From NCBI GenBank assembly GCA_034180045.1, contig JAXFOY010000023.1, positions 3,008-67,007 on the forward strand: a DNA stretch of 64,000 bases, in the 5' to 3' direction. This DNA comes from Eubacterium_B sp034180045 (GTDB lineage Bacteria; Bacillota; Clostridia; Peptostreptococcales; Anaerovoracaceae). Positions 9,820-17,848 of this stretch are shown piece by piece; position 1 is the stretch's first letter, and each line of letters starts with the position of its first letter. Both the position numbers and the translations under genes were made by a program. The notes beneath the pieces are model-generated. The model saw only the letters and a program-made list of their open reading frames with translations. It did not search any database and was not told where the DNA came from.

Positions 9820-10115
9820 TATTTGTCACCTCCCATGATTTCTCTAAGCTGTCTATCGATTTCGATAATTTCCGGAACGAATTTTCCGTAGCTATGTGTA
9901 TAGTAAGGACCTTCTTCGATAAGTTCACCCTCTACAATACGGCCAACCGCTGTTTCAACCTGAACTATATCTCCAATTTCTGCGTCATTGAGCAAAGTTC
10001 CCTTTGTCCACATTTCTAAATCACATTTCTGGGTATCCGCAGGAATTTTTCCTGTTCTCTCTGCTGCCTTTAGGACAATAGAATGAATTCTTACCCATTC
10101 GCCTTTTTTTGCCAT
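9819..10115 (-). CDS. ortA: 2-amino-4-oxopentanoate thiolase, small subunit (OrtA)
   Basis: A 98-residue small basic/beta-rich protein (VRIHSIVLKAAERTGKIP near the start; GDIVQVETAVGRIVEGEL). It is the partner of OrtB in thiolytic cleavage of 2-amino-4-oxopentanoate. It lies 71 bases downstream of ord and overlaps ortB by one base. Size and position match OrtA of characterised clostridial clusters. Confidence 0.93.
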   Translation of the reverse strand: MAKKGEWVRIHSIVLKAAERTGKIPADTQKCDLEMWTKGTLLNDAEIGDIVQVETAVGRIVEGELIEEGPYYTHSYGKFVPEIIEIDRQLREIMGGDK

Positions 10116-10186
10116 TTTGCTACTCCTTTATTGATTAGACGCGGAAATATTTATCCGCGCCTATAATAAAACAACATTGTAATTGA

Positions 10187-11245
10187 CTATTTTACGATTT
10201 TCTTGTCAGGGTTGATTCTTTCTCTAACATCTCCCATGATTGCACGTGGAACCGGAAGAGTAATCATTGTGTGTAGACCTGCGTCTGCATTGATAACCTG
10301 AGGAATCATGTTTACGCACATAGCGATTGTTCCCAGACCGCCTTCAACTTCAGGGCTGTTTACCATGTTTACATTTGGTGTACCCTTGATAATTACATAG
10401 TCACCTGTCTGTACTCCAACCTGTTCAGGCTCAATCTGCTGTGGATGCTCCATGCGAACTTCCATACCGTTTGAAAGTGTAGCATCTGCTGTCATAGCAA
10501 CACCTGCGCAAGATCCCTTAGCTGCAAATCCGTAAGGTGATTTTCTGTCAACATCTGTTGTGATAGGTTCCATGTCCTGAGCAAACTTGTCAACACCTAG
10601 ACCAAGACCTTCAGCAATCATTCCAACTGATTCAGCGAATCCAACGTGTCCTGACATTGTGCCGTTAGCTTTTCTTGTCTCGAATTCTTCTACGCTGATA
10701 CCGATTCCCTGTTCTTCCATTACTGTCTTTCCGAAAGGTGATAGGGAGTTAACTCTCTTTGATAGGATGTGTTCTACATCTGTCATGCAGCCTGTCATAA
10801 CAAGAACCAAAAGATCCATGATATGTCCAGGGTTGATGCCTGTTCCTAGAACTGAAACACCGTTAGCCTTAGCGATTTCGTCAAGCTGCTTAGCAAGTTC
10901 AGGCTCCTGAGCTGCCGGATATGCCATTTCTTCAGCAGATGTAATAACATTAATCTTCTGCTCCAAGATGAATTTCATCTTGTCGAAAGCAGTCTTTGTG
11001 AATGAGTCTGTGCAAAGAAGAACGATATCAGCTGCACCCGGTTTGATTAAGTCCTTAGGGTCTGAAATCAAAACATCGGCTCTGTCGCCTCTCTCTGTCT
11101 TGATGTAGTCAAACATTGACTTACCAATCTTAGCGCCTCTTCCTGCTACGCCGACGATATCAAAGCCCTTCTTTGATAGAATCATGTCAGCCATTCCGCC
11201 GCCCATTGCGCCGAGACCCCAGATAATTACTTTTACATTTTCCAT
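10187..11245 (-). CDS. ord: 2,4-diaminopentanoate dehydrogenase
   Basis: A 352-residue NAD(P)-dependent dehydrogenase with an N-terminal Rossmann motif (IIWGLGAMGGGMAD). It oxidatively deaminates (2R,4S)-2,4-diaminopentanoate to 2-amino-4-oxopentanoate with release of ammonia. The in-frame GTG at 11257 overlaps the AAGGAG Shine-Dalgarno at 11257-11262, so I place the start at ATG 11245 (MENVKVIIWGLG). It is the first gene after the sigma-54 promoter and so leads the catabolic operon ord-ortA-ortB-oraS-oraE. Confidence 0.95.
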   Translation of the reverse strand: MENVKVIIWGLGAMGGGMADMILSKKGFDIVGVAGRGAKIGKSMFDYIKTERGDRADVLISDPKDLIKPGAADIVLLCTDSFTKTAFDKMKFILEQKINVITSAEEMAYPAAQEPELAKQLDEIAKANGVSVLGTGINPGHIMDLLVLVMTGCMTDVEHILSKRVNSLSPFGKTVMEEQGIGISVEEFETRKANGTMSGHVGFAESVGMIAEGLGLGVDKFAQDMEPITTDVDRKSPYGFAAKGSCAGVAMTADATLSNGMEVRMEHPQQIEPEQVGVQTGDYVIIKGTPNVNMVNSPEVEGGLGTIAMCVNMIPQVINADAGLHTMITLPVPRAIMGDVRERINPDKKIVK

Positions 11246-11336
11246 AATAACTTTCACTCCTTTTCTTTCTATAAAACTTCACCAAATTAATTTGGCATTC
11301 AGGAATTTGCGATTTTTCGCATACCCCATTAATAAC

Positions 11337-11353
11337 TGCAATAGTCGTGCCAA
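11337..11353 (-). promoter_or_regulatory. Sigma-54 (-24/-12) promoter of the ornithine operon
   Basis: The minus strand reads TTGGCACGACTATTGCA, matching the sigma-54 consensus TGGCACG-N4-TTGCA at every conserved position. It is about 90 bases upstream of the ord ATG and downstream of ordR, which encodes a sigma-54 activator. Transcription would start about 12 bases downstream of the GC element. Confidence 0.92.
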
Positions 11354-11513
11354 CAAATTTTATGTATACAGGATTCTTATTTTGTATATTAATTTATATT
11401 ATACCTACATATCGCTCATATCGCTTATTTTTATGCATAAAATTAAATACTTTTTCATATTAACAGTTTTCATACATTTTGACACATTTTTAATGCAATA
11501 TTTTGGGCATTTT

Positions 11514-11535
11514 AAGTGCAAATATATTTGCACTT
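11514..11535. promoter_or_regulatory. Probable OrdR upstream activating site (perfect 22-bp palindrome)
   Basis: AAGTGCAAATA/TATTTGCACTT is a perfect palindrome overlapping the ordR stop codon. It ends about 160 bases upstream of the -24 element, the usual distance for a sigma-54 enhancer. Its core GTGCAAA-N4-TTTGCAC recurs upstream of ordR (12972-12989) with one base changed. Confidence 0.75.
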
Positions 11536-12925
11536 ATTCTTTCAGCCCATATTTTTTCATCTTATGCTGCAAAGTTTGACGCTTTATCATCAAAGCATCT
11601 GCGGTTTTCGATATATTTCCGCCTTTATCAAGCAAGGTTTCTCTGATTATTTCTTTTTCCAGGCTGTCCATATACTCTGTTAGAGGACCGCGCCTTTGCC
11701 ATCTTGCGATGTCATCACCTATGACTTCCGCACGCATTGGCATTTGCAACAGCTTACCGGTCAACTCGCTTTCTTCATCTGCCATAGAAACCGCCTGTAC
11801 TATTATGTTTTCCAGCTCTCTGACATTTCCGGGGTAGTCGTAGCTGTTCAGCTTTTCTATTGCTTTTTTTTCTATATTTGTCAAATTCTTTTCGAATTGC
11901 TTATTATATCTCTTTAGGAAAAGTTCTACCAACAAAGGTATATCGCTCATTCTTTCGCGAAGAGGCGGAATGCTTATCCCTACAACATTTAATCTGTAAT
12001 AAAGATCTCGCCTTAACTTTCCTTCTTCGATGAGTTTCTGCGGCGATTCGTTCACTGTAGCAATAATCCTTGTGTCTATCGGAATATCTCTGGTTCCGCC
12101 GACACGCCTTATGTATCTTTCCTGCAAGACACGAAGAAGCTTTCCCTGTAATTCGAAAGGCATTGAGTTTATCTCATCAAGAAGCAACGTGCCGCCACTC
12201 GCTTGTTCAAATAAACCCGCTCTGTCCGTAGCTCCCGTAAAACCGCCCTTTGTCGTGCCGAAAAGAATACCTTCAAGCAATGATTCGGGAAGCGCAGCAC
12301 AGTTTTGCGCCAAAAATGGCTTATTTTTGCGTTTGCTCGCGTAATGAATGCTCTGGGCGAACAGCTCCTTACCGGTTCCTGTTTCACCGTATATAAAAAC
12401 CGTCGCATCATTTTGGGCCGCTTTTTTTGCACGCTCTATTACCTCTATAAATTTAGGTGACTCTCCTGCCAAGTCATCAAAGCTGTACTTTTTTATGCTT
12501 GGAACCGCAGGTTTGTTTACCATATCTTTTTCCTGGAGTTCCAAAATAGTATTGCTCAGTGATTGAAGAGTAGTGATATCCTTTGCAACCTCTATAGCTG
12601 CAACCGTCTTATTCCCCAGCTTAACAGGAATTGTGCTGTTTACCGTGGTTACATTTCTACCATATAAATTCTTATATGACTGCCTCTTGTTCTTTGTGGA
12701 AAGACCTTTTTTCAACGCCTGAAACATTGTGCTGTCAGCCTGCTTTACCCCCGGAAAAGCCTTGTGATACTCCTTTCCGATAACATCGTCTACATTTATT
12801 TGCTCAATGCTTGCCATCGCTCTGTTGTAGAAAATTCCGACACCGCTCTCGTTTACTATATATACGCCTTCGTCCATAATGTCGAGGAGACGCTCCAAAA
12901 TTAGCTTGTAGTCCTTGTTCTCCAT
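11534..12925 (-). CDS. ordR: Sigma-54-dependent transcriptional activator of ornithine catabolism (OrdR-like)
   Basis: A 463-residue enhancer-binding protein. Residues 1-130 form a PAS-type sensory region. Residues about 150-385 are the AAA+ domain, with Walker A GETGTGKE, the sigma-54 contact loop GGFTGA (usually GAFTGA) and DEINSMP as Walker B. Residues about 425-463 are a Fis-type helix-turn-helix (GGNISKTADALMIKRQTLQHKMKK). It is encoded directly upstream of, and co-directional with, the ord operon, which has a matching -24/-12 promoter. The PAS domain presumably senses ornithine or a metabolite. SD AAAGGAG precedes the ATG. The gene's own upstream palindrome suggests autoregulation. Confidence 0.92.
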   Translation of the reverse strand: MENKDYKLILERLLDIMDEGVYIVNESGVGIFYNRAMASIEQINVDDVIGKEYHKAFPGVKQADSTMFQALKKGLSTKNKRQSYKNLYGRNVTTVNSTIPVKLGNKTVAAIEVAKDITTLQSLSNTILELQEKDMVNKPAVPSIKKYSFDDLAGESPKFIEVIERAKKAAQNDATVFIYGETGTGKELFAQSIHYASKRKNKPFLAQNCAALPESLLEGILFGTTKGGFTGATDRAGLFEQASGGTLLLDEINSMPFELQGKLLRVLQERYIRRVGGTRDIPIDTRIIATVNESPQKLIEEGKLRRDLYYRLNVVGISIPPLRERMSDIPLLVELFLKRYNKQFEKNLTNIEKKAIEKLNSYDYPGNVRELENIIVQAVSMADEESELTGKLLQMPMRAEVIGDDIARWQRRGPLTEYMDSLEKEIIRETLLDKGGNISKTADALMIKRQTLQHKMKKYGLKE

Positions 12926-12971
12926 CTAAATTCTCCTTTGTAAGCTATATAATACCACAAAAAAATAGCAA

Positions 12972-12989
12972 GTGCAAATATTTTTGCAC
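12972..12989. promoter_or_regulatory. Second OrdR-type palindrome upstream of ordR
   Basis: GTGCAAATATTTTTGCAC differs by one central base from the core of the palindrome at 11516-11533. It is flanked by further outer arms AAATAGC and GCTATTT. It lies about 47 bases upstream of the ordR ATG, suitable for autoregulation. Confidence 0.7.
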
Positions 12990-13145
12990 CGCTATTTAAG
13001 TCCTTTAGCTACAGCTGATTGTGCTATCACTGATGTCCGCACCGCTTATGATTATTGTGTTAAATGGTTTCGCCTGCTTGCATGCGGTGAAAACTCGTTT
13101 TCTTTATTCCGATTTTATAAATTCTCGCTTGATTTTTTCAGGCAA

Positions 13146-13172
13146 ATATCGTATATTGTTAATTGACGATAT
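13146..13172. promoter_or_regulatory. Inverted repeat, possible ArsR-family operator
   Basis: Perfect 7-base arms ATATCGT and ACGATAT separated by 13 bases, about 90 bases upstream of the ArsR-like gene. ArsR proteins often repress their own promoters through such dyads. The assignment is inferred from position only. Confidence 0.4.
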
Positions 13173-13188
13173 GACTTATGCAAGGTTA

Positions 13189-13226
13189 TCAGAACACGCT
13201 GAGGTTGGCGTGTTTCTGAGCTTTTT
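13189..13226 (+). terminator. Terminator-like hairpin in the leader of the ArsR-like gene
   Basis: TCAGAACACGC pairs with GCGTGTTTCTGA (one bulge) and is followed by GCTTTTTG. It ends 35 bases before the ATG at 13262, so it may end a short leader RNA or act as an attenuator. Confidence 0.55.
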
Positions 13227-13261
13227 GCAGACTTGAATATTTTAAGAAATGGAGAAATCGA

Positions 13262-13582
13262 ATGAGAATTAGACGCGAAAACGACATGGCCGATGCCGAC
13301 ATAGAATTTATTGCCAATATCTCGGATGCCTTCGCACACCCTGTGAGGCTTCAGCTTTTTAGATATATAATGCAGGTTAATAAGGAGTTCAAGAGCATAT
13401 GTAACAAAGATCTTGTTGCCGAATTCGGGTACGCTCAGGCGACGATTTCTCAGCACATGAAGAAGCTCATTGATGCAGGCCTTGTAGAGACAAAGAAAGT
13501 TGATAAGTTCAAATATTACTATGCAAGCCTCGGCGTACTTATGAAATACACTAAGCTGACAAAGGAATTTTCTGTTGTTTAA
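13262..13582 (+). CDS. ArsR-type winged-helix transcriptional regulator
   Basis: A 106-residue protein with an ArsR/HTH_20 winged helix: AFAHPVRLQLFRYI opens the fold, and ATISQHMKKLIDAGLVETKK is the recognition helix and wing. No clear paired cysteine metal site (CxC) is visible; the single Cys is in KSICNK, so metal sensing is not supported. It is a lone gene on the plus strand between two minus-strand operons. Its target is unknown; the dyad upstream suggests autoregulation. ATG is preceded by TGGAG. Confidence 0.82.
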   Translation: MRIRRENDMADADIEFIANISDAFAHPVRLQLFRYIMQVNKEFKSICNKDLVAEFGYAQATISQHMKKLIDAGLVETKKVDKFKYYYASLGVLMKYTKLTKEFSVV

Positions 13583-13621
13583 GCATCGTTTGCGAATAAA
13601 GCTTGGGCTGTAAGAAATGAA

Positions 13622-13676
13622 ACAGCCGGTGTTTAGCTCCCTATGGATTGGGAATGCTAATCTCCGGCTGTCTTTT
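13622..13676 (+). terminator. Terminator after the ArsR-like gene (shared with rlmH end)
   Basis: Long stem ACAGCCGG...CCGGCTGT with inner arms TTAGC/GCTAA and TCCC/GGGA, followed by CTTTTATTT. It separates the converging ArsR-like gene and rlmH. Confidence 0.85.
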
Positions 13677-14151
13677 ATTTGTGGTATTTTTCGCCACGTG
13701 CAATTTTGAAGCTGCGGTAGATTTGTTCGAGGAGAATAGTTCTCATCATCTGATGCGGAAAGGTCATGTCTGAGAATGAAAGCTTCATATTTGCGCGGGT
13801 GCTTACGGCTTTATCAAGCCCTAAGCTTCCGCCTATTACAAAGGCGATGTCGCTCTTTCCCTCCAGAGATAGAGCTTCTATTTTTTCGGCGAGCTGCTCA
13901 GATGTCATTTTCTTTCCATTTATCTCGAGAGTTATAACATACATGTTCGGACTTATTTTCGAAAGAATCTCCTCGCCTTCGTGCACCCTGACTATGCGCT
14001 CTGCCGCCTCTCCATCTCCGCTCTGCTTACTTTCTTTTAACTCTATTATCCGCGGGTTACAGTAGCCCTTCAGCCTCTTCATGTACTCCGCCACAGCATC
14101 GCGCCAGTAAGCTTCCTTGAGTTTTCCAACGCATATAACATATATATTCAT
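13675..14151 (-). CDS. rlmH: 23S rRNA (pseudouridine1915-N3)-methyltransferase RlmH
   Basis: A 158-residue SPOUT methyltransferase. FVIGGSLGLDKAV (around residues 103-115) is the trefoil-knot SAM loop, and the C-terminal LLEQIYRSFKIARGEKYHK is the typical RlmH ending. It methylates pseudouridine 1915 in helix 69 of 23S rRNA on assembled ribosomes. It overlaps the preceding metallohydrolase gene by 4 bases, so both are co-translated, an arrangement common in Firmicutes. Confidence 0.97.
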   Translation of the reverse strand: MNIYVICVGKLKEAYWRDAVAEYMKRLKGYCNPRIIELKESKQSGDGEAAERIVRVHEGEEILSKISPNMYVITLEINGKKMTSEQLAEKIEALSLEGKSDIAFVIGGSLGLDKAVSTRANMKLSFSDMTFPHQMMRTILLEQIYRSFKIARGEKYHK

Positions 14152-14948
14152 ATTTTTATCATCTCTCCTATCGTGTCTCGCTCCAACACGAACATTCTAA
14201 AATCGCGATTATCGGCATATCCCGCTTCCATCAGTTTGTTTTTTATCGTCAGATATGCCTGTCTTGGCGTGTTGTTTTCCCTGCTGAGATGCGATAGCGC
14301 TATCTGCGGGATACCCTCCTTTGTTCGTTCCTCTAAAGCCCGGATAATTATATCCGCGGCGGCTTCATTTGACAGATGTCCTTCATCACCTAGAATTCTC
14401 ATCTTCAGCGAGTACGGATAGCCGCCCATGAGCAGTATGTTGCGCTCGTGGTTTGCCTCAAGGACATAGAGATCGGAGTTTACCAGGTAGTCAAAGGCAT
14501 CCTCGGTTATGCACCCGGTATCGGTTACAATTGTTATACGCCTGCCCTCGTGCATCAAAGAGAACCCGATTGGTTCTGCCGCATCATGCGAAAGTGAGAA
14601 AGGAGAAACCTCAATGTCCCCTATTGAAATTGCAGAAAAAGTATCTACGGTAAAGGTTTTCTCGGGTGAAATCTTGTCTGAAATCGCATCCAACGTCCCC
14701 TGTGAGGCGTACACCAAAGCATTTTCAGCCTTTTTGCTGACCATCCTCACGCTCTTTATATGATCTGTGTGTTCGTGCGTAATCAAAATGCCGTCGAGGT
14801 CGCCAGGTTCAAGACCGCATTTTGACAGCCCCTCGAAGACCTTCTTGCCTGTGATTCCCGTATCGATAAGTAAATAAGTAGTTTCAGAGCTCACCAGATA
14901 ACAATTCCCCGAGCTTCCACTCGCAAATGAACAAAATTTGAATGCCAT
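14148..14948 (-). CDS. MBL-fold metallohydrolase, WalJ/YycJ-like
   Basis: A 266-residue metallo-beta-lactamase-fold protein with the HxHxDH zinc motif ITHEHTDHI near residue 56 and later metal ligands in TDTG and SHLSREN. It resembles YycJ/WalJ, which in Firmicutes often lies beside rlmH and is implicated in DNA-end processing and cell-wall coordination. Here there is no walRK two-component system next to it. It overlaps rlmH by 4 bases. Confidence 0.88.
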   Translation of the reverse strand: MAFKFCSFASGSSGNCYLVSSETTYLLIDTGITGKKVFEGLSKCGLEPGDLDGILITHEHTDHIKSVRMVSKKAENALVYASQGTLDAISDKISPEKTFTVDTFSAISIGDIEVSPFSLSHDAAEPIGFSLMHEGRRITIVTDTGCITEDAFDYLVNSDLYVLEANHERNILLMGGYPYSLKMRILGDEGHLSNEAAADIIIRALEERTKEGIPQIALSHLSRENNTPRQAYLTIKNKLMEAGYADNRDFRMFVLERDTIGEMIKI

Positions 14949-15060
14949 TATATTTCCTTTAATTTTTTAGTACGAACTTGAATTCATAAATAGATTATAC
15001 CACAAAATTCCCCGTTTACATTTCATTGAAAAGATATTTGAGCTGGGGTATAATTTTAAT

Positions 15061-15603
15061 ATGAGTATTTTGAGAATATATACGGACGGAGCATGTTCTG
15101 GAAACCAGAATGAAACGAATATAGGCGGTTGGGGCAGCATCCTTGAGTTTGGCAACAGTCAGAAAGAACTTCATGGAGGCGAGCTTAACACCACAAACAA
15201 CCGCATGGAGCTCACCGCGGTCATCGAGGCGCTTAAGATTCTCAAGCGTGACGGTCTCATAATCGAGATTTTTACCGACAGTTCTTATGTTGCATCCTGC
15301 TTTAGAGACAAGTGGTATGTAAACTGGCGCAAGAACGGATGGATGACTTCCGGCAAGAAGCCTGTGGAAAATCGCGAACTTTGGGAGGAGCTTATAAGCC
15401 TTGTGGAGAAGAACAAGGTCAATTTTTTCCGTGTCAAAGGACATGTCAACCTTTCCTCTCCTAACACCAATATAGCCGAGCACTACAAGAAGTTCAAACA
15501 GTGGAACGGCAGCCACTTTAGTATGGACGATTTCATCTATATAACAGAGAAGAATAATAGAGCAGACGCCCTCGCCAATATAGGCATGGACGAGCTGCGA
15601 TAG
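15061..15603 (+). CDS. rnhA: Ribonuclease HI
   Basis: A 180-residue RNase H fold. Catalytic acidic residues are visible: Asp in IYTDGACSGN (residue 9), Glu in NNRMELTAV, Asp in FTDSSYV, and the final Asp in NNRADALAN. It cleaves RNA in RNA-DNA hybrids (R-loops, primers). A middle segment (about 140-160) is slightly longer than in E. coli. It is a single plus-strand gene transcribed divergently from the WalJ-like gene and followed by a strong terminator. Confidence 0.94.
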   Translation: MSILRIYTDGACSGNQNETNIGGWGSILEFGNSQKELHGGELNTTNNRMELTAVIEALKILKRDGLIIEIFTDSSYVASCFRDKWYVNWRKNGWMTSGKKPVENRELWEELISLVEKNKVNFFRVKGHVNLSSPNTNIAEHYKKFKQWNGSHFSMDDFIYITEKNNRADALANIGMDELR

Positions 15604-15704
15604 AATCGAGAAAACGAGTATGTAATTGCAAGTAGCTCTTATGAAACCGTTCTATTTGTTTTTTAGATTATTTTCCAATTTGCGACATTATTCATAATCT
15701 CAAA

Positions 15705-15747
15705 GAGCCCCTACATACCGACTCGTGCCGATGTGTAGGGGCTTTTA
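15705..15747 (+). terminator. Terminator after rnhA
   Basis: GCCCCTACA pairs with TGTAGGGGC and is followed by TTTTAATA. It is 100 bases past the rnhA stop and also separates it from the converging heptad-repeat gene. Confidence 0.88.
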
Positions 15748-15767
15748 ATATAGGGGTATTTGAAAGC

Positions 15768-17846
15768 TTATTCGCCTATGGATGAAGTTTTATATACAAA
15801 CGTTACATTAGACTTTGTACCATCCGTCTTTCCCGCAAAATTGTCGTATGATATTGCCATATCTGACATCGCATTTAGCCTTACGGAAAGCTCTCCAAAT
15901 TTGCCGTTGAACAACTCAACAACCTTCTGCACTCCATCCTTGTTGAATCTATTCATGCCTTCAGACAGCGTCTTCGCTCCATCGTTTAATTGCGATATAC
16001 CGTCTATAAGCTTATCTCCGCCTACCATCAAAGCCTTTACTCCCGCTTCTAAGGTTGCAGCTCCGGCCTTGAGCTGTCCGCTCTTTTCTGCGAGCTGAGA
16101 TGCGCCGCTGTTTATCTTCTTTGACCCCTTTGCTGCCTTATCCACACCCTCTGTGTACTGCTTTAATCCAAAGTAGAATTGATTACACTTGTCAAGCTGA
16201 GCCTTAAGTGCTGTCAAGCTGTTCGCTCCGGTCTTTGCCTTTGCTACGGCTTCCTGTATGCCCTGAAGCACTGCCGCCGAATTCATGGTTTGCTCAATCT
16301 GATTATTGATTTCCTGACTTACCTTTGACTGAATAGTGCTCTTAACCTGCTCCGAGTTCATCTGCACTGCTACCGCATCGTCGATTTGCTTTGCTTCAAG
16401 TGCTGAAATTACGCCTGAAGCGACAGCATTTTTATATGACTCCACGCTCAAGGATATTCCCGATGCACTGAGTACGTTTTGAAGCACTTGCTCCTTGACC
16501 TTTTCCGTAACTATGGCTGCTATTTGGGCTTCGTTTTGGTAGACTTGAGCCTCAACAGCCCGGCGTGCCTTCTGCGTTGCCATGGCCCTGACATTGCCCT
16601 CATCCATATTCTTTATGATGTCCGTCAAAACGCTGCTGTAATTTTCCTTTGTCATGGGCACCGCTCCAAGACCTCTGGTGCTGAGCTCTATATTTGCCTG
16701 TGCGATTAATGAATCGAATATCTGAGCGGCTCCGTTGTTAAGCTGCTCACTCTTTTCGCTCAGAGCCTCAAGCCCCTCGTTTAGCGCGCTTGTTCCCGTG
16801 TATAACTCCGCTACACCGTCTGCAAACTGCTTAGCTCCGTTGTTTAAGCTAACAGCCCCCATGTATAGCTTTATAGTTCCATTTTTAATCTCGCCCGTCT
16901 TCTCAAGAAGTGTACTAAGCCCCTCGTATAGCCTGCTGCTTCCTTCTGCAAGCTTATTTGCCGAGTCTGCAAATTCGTTCAGCTGTGCCTTGATTCCATC
17001 AAGGCTCGATAGCTTTTCCTTTGAAACATTTGCGAAAAGTTCATCAGACACTACAGTTATGGACGTCTCTATGGAGAAATTCTTTACATCGGCCGTCACC
17101 TCAAATGTATCGGGAATATTCAAACTGTTTGCCGAATCACCGAGATTTTCCTTCATTCCGGGAAGCGCAAAACCCATAACTATATTTCTCTTGCCGTCGT
17201 TTATTACTCTACCGTTTGTCACCTCGACATTTGAGAATGTCTTATCGTCCAGCACAATACCTGTAACAGCTGAAAAAGGAACATACATTATTACATTTTG
17301 ACCGTCGATATTTACAGTTCTCGCCTCGTTATTTTTATATGAATACTTGATTGTGACCCTTCCGCTCTTTCCTGCGAGCTCCTTTGCGCTCACATTCTTG
17401 CCTCCTAGAGTATAGCTTACGGAGATATCCACAGGCAGCTTCTTATCCGCCTCTCCCTGATAGTAGACATCCTTACCCTCTGCATTCCAAACTTTCATAT
17501 TATTCTTATCGATTACATATTTAGTATCATCCTTGACATTTTTGATGTTTTTCAGCTCGCTGCTATCCTCAAGTTTACCAGCTTTTTCGGTGTTTTTAAG
17601 CCACTCGCTGACAATTATCTTCTCAGGGCTGCCGTCACTGCCTGATATTACATAGACGGTTTCATCCTTTTCTCCCTTGCTCACCTTACCCATTATTTGA
17701 GATGAACTCTGCGCCTTTCCCTTCTCTGTGCCGCCTTGCTTTTGATCTGCATATGCGTATCCGCTGAATGTAACGCTGCTGCACACGAGCGCCAGGGACA
17801 GTGCCGAGGCAACAATTTTTCTGTTAATCACCTTATCCTTTTTCAT
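15768..17846 (-). CDS. Secreted YhgE-like protein with X3-Leu-X2-Gly heptad repeats
   Basis: A 692-residue protein with a Sec signal peptide (residues 1 to about 33, ending near YAYA). An N-terminal beta-rich region is followed by long helical stretches built from repeated L-x-x-G heptads (for example LAEGSSRLYEGLSTLLEKTG, then similar runs near 350-380 and 595-650), typical of Firmicutes proteins encoded beside MMPL exporters. Unlike many YhgE/PIP proteins there is no visible C-terminal membrane cluster, so it is predicted to be released or held by its partner. It starts 2 bases after the MMPL gene stop, so it probably works with that exporter. Confidence 0.85.
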   Translation of the reverse strand: MKKDKVINRKIVASALSLALVCSSVTFSGYAYADQKQGGTEKGKAQSSSQIMGKVSKGEKDETVYVISGSDGSPEKIIVSEWLKNTEKAGKLEDSSELKNIKNVKDDTKYVIDKNNMKVWNAEGKDVYYQGEADKKLPVDISVSYTLGGKNVSAKELAGKSGRVTIKYSYKNNEARTVNIDGQNVIMYVPFSAVTGIVLDDKTFSNVEVTNGRVINDGKRNIVMGFALPGMKENLGDSANSLNIPDTFEVTADVKNFSIETSITVVSDELFANVSKEKLSSLDGIKAQLNEFADSANKLAEGSSRLYEGLSTLLEKTGEIKNGTIKLYMGAVSLNNGAKQFADGVAELYTGTSALNEGLEALSEKSEQLNNGAAQIFDSLIAQANIELSTRGLGAVPMTKENYSSVLTDIIKNMDEGNVRAMATQKARRAVEAQVYQNEAQIAAIVTEKVKEQVLQNVLSASGISLSVESYKNAVASGVISALEAKQIDDAVAVQMNSEQVKSTIQSKVSQEINNQIEQTMNSAAVLQGIQEAVAKAKTGANSLTALKAQLDKCNQFYFGLKQYTEGVDKAAKGSKKINSGASQLAEKSGQLKAGAATLEAGVKALMVGGDKLIDGISQLNDGAKTLSEGMNRFNKDGVQKVVELFNGKFGELSVRLNAMSDMAISYDNFAGKTDGTKSNVTFVYKTSSIGE

Positions 17847-17848
17847 TT

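Larger units (their letters stand above)
12926..13261. other. Intergenic region between divergent ordR and an ArsR-like gene
   Basis: No gene is supported here. It holds the second OrdR-like palindrome (12972-12989), an ATATCGT-N13-ACGATAT inverted repeat (13146-13172) and a terminator-like hairpin (13189-13226) just upstream of the ArsR-like start. Confidence 0.6.
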
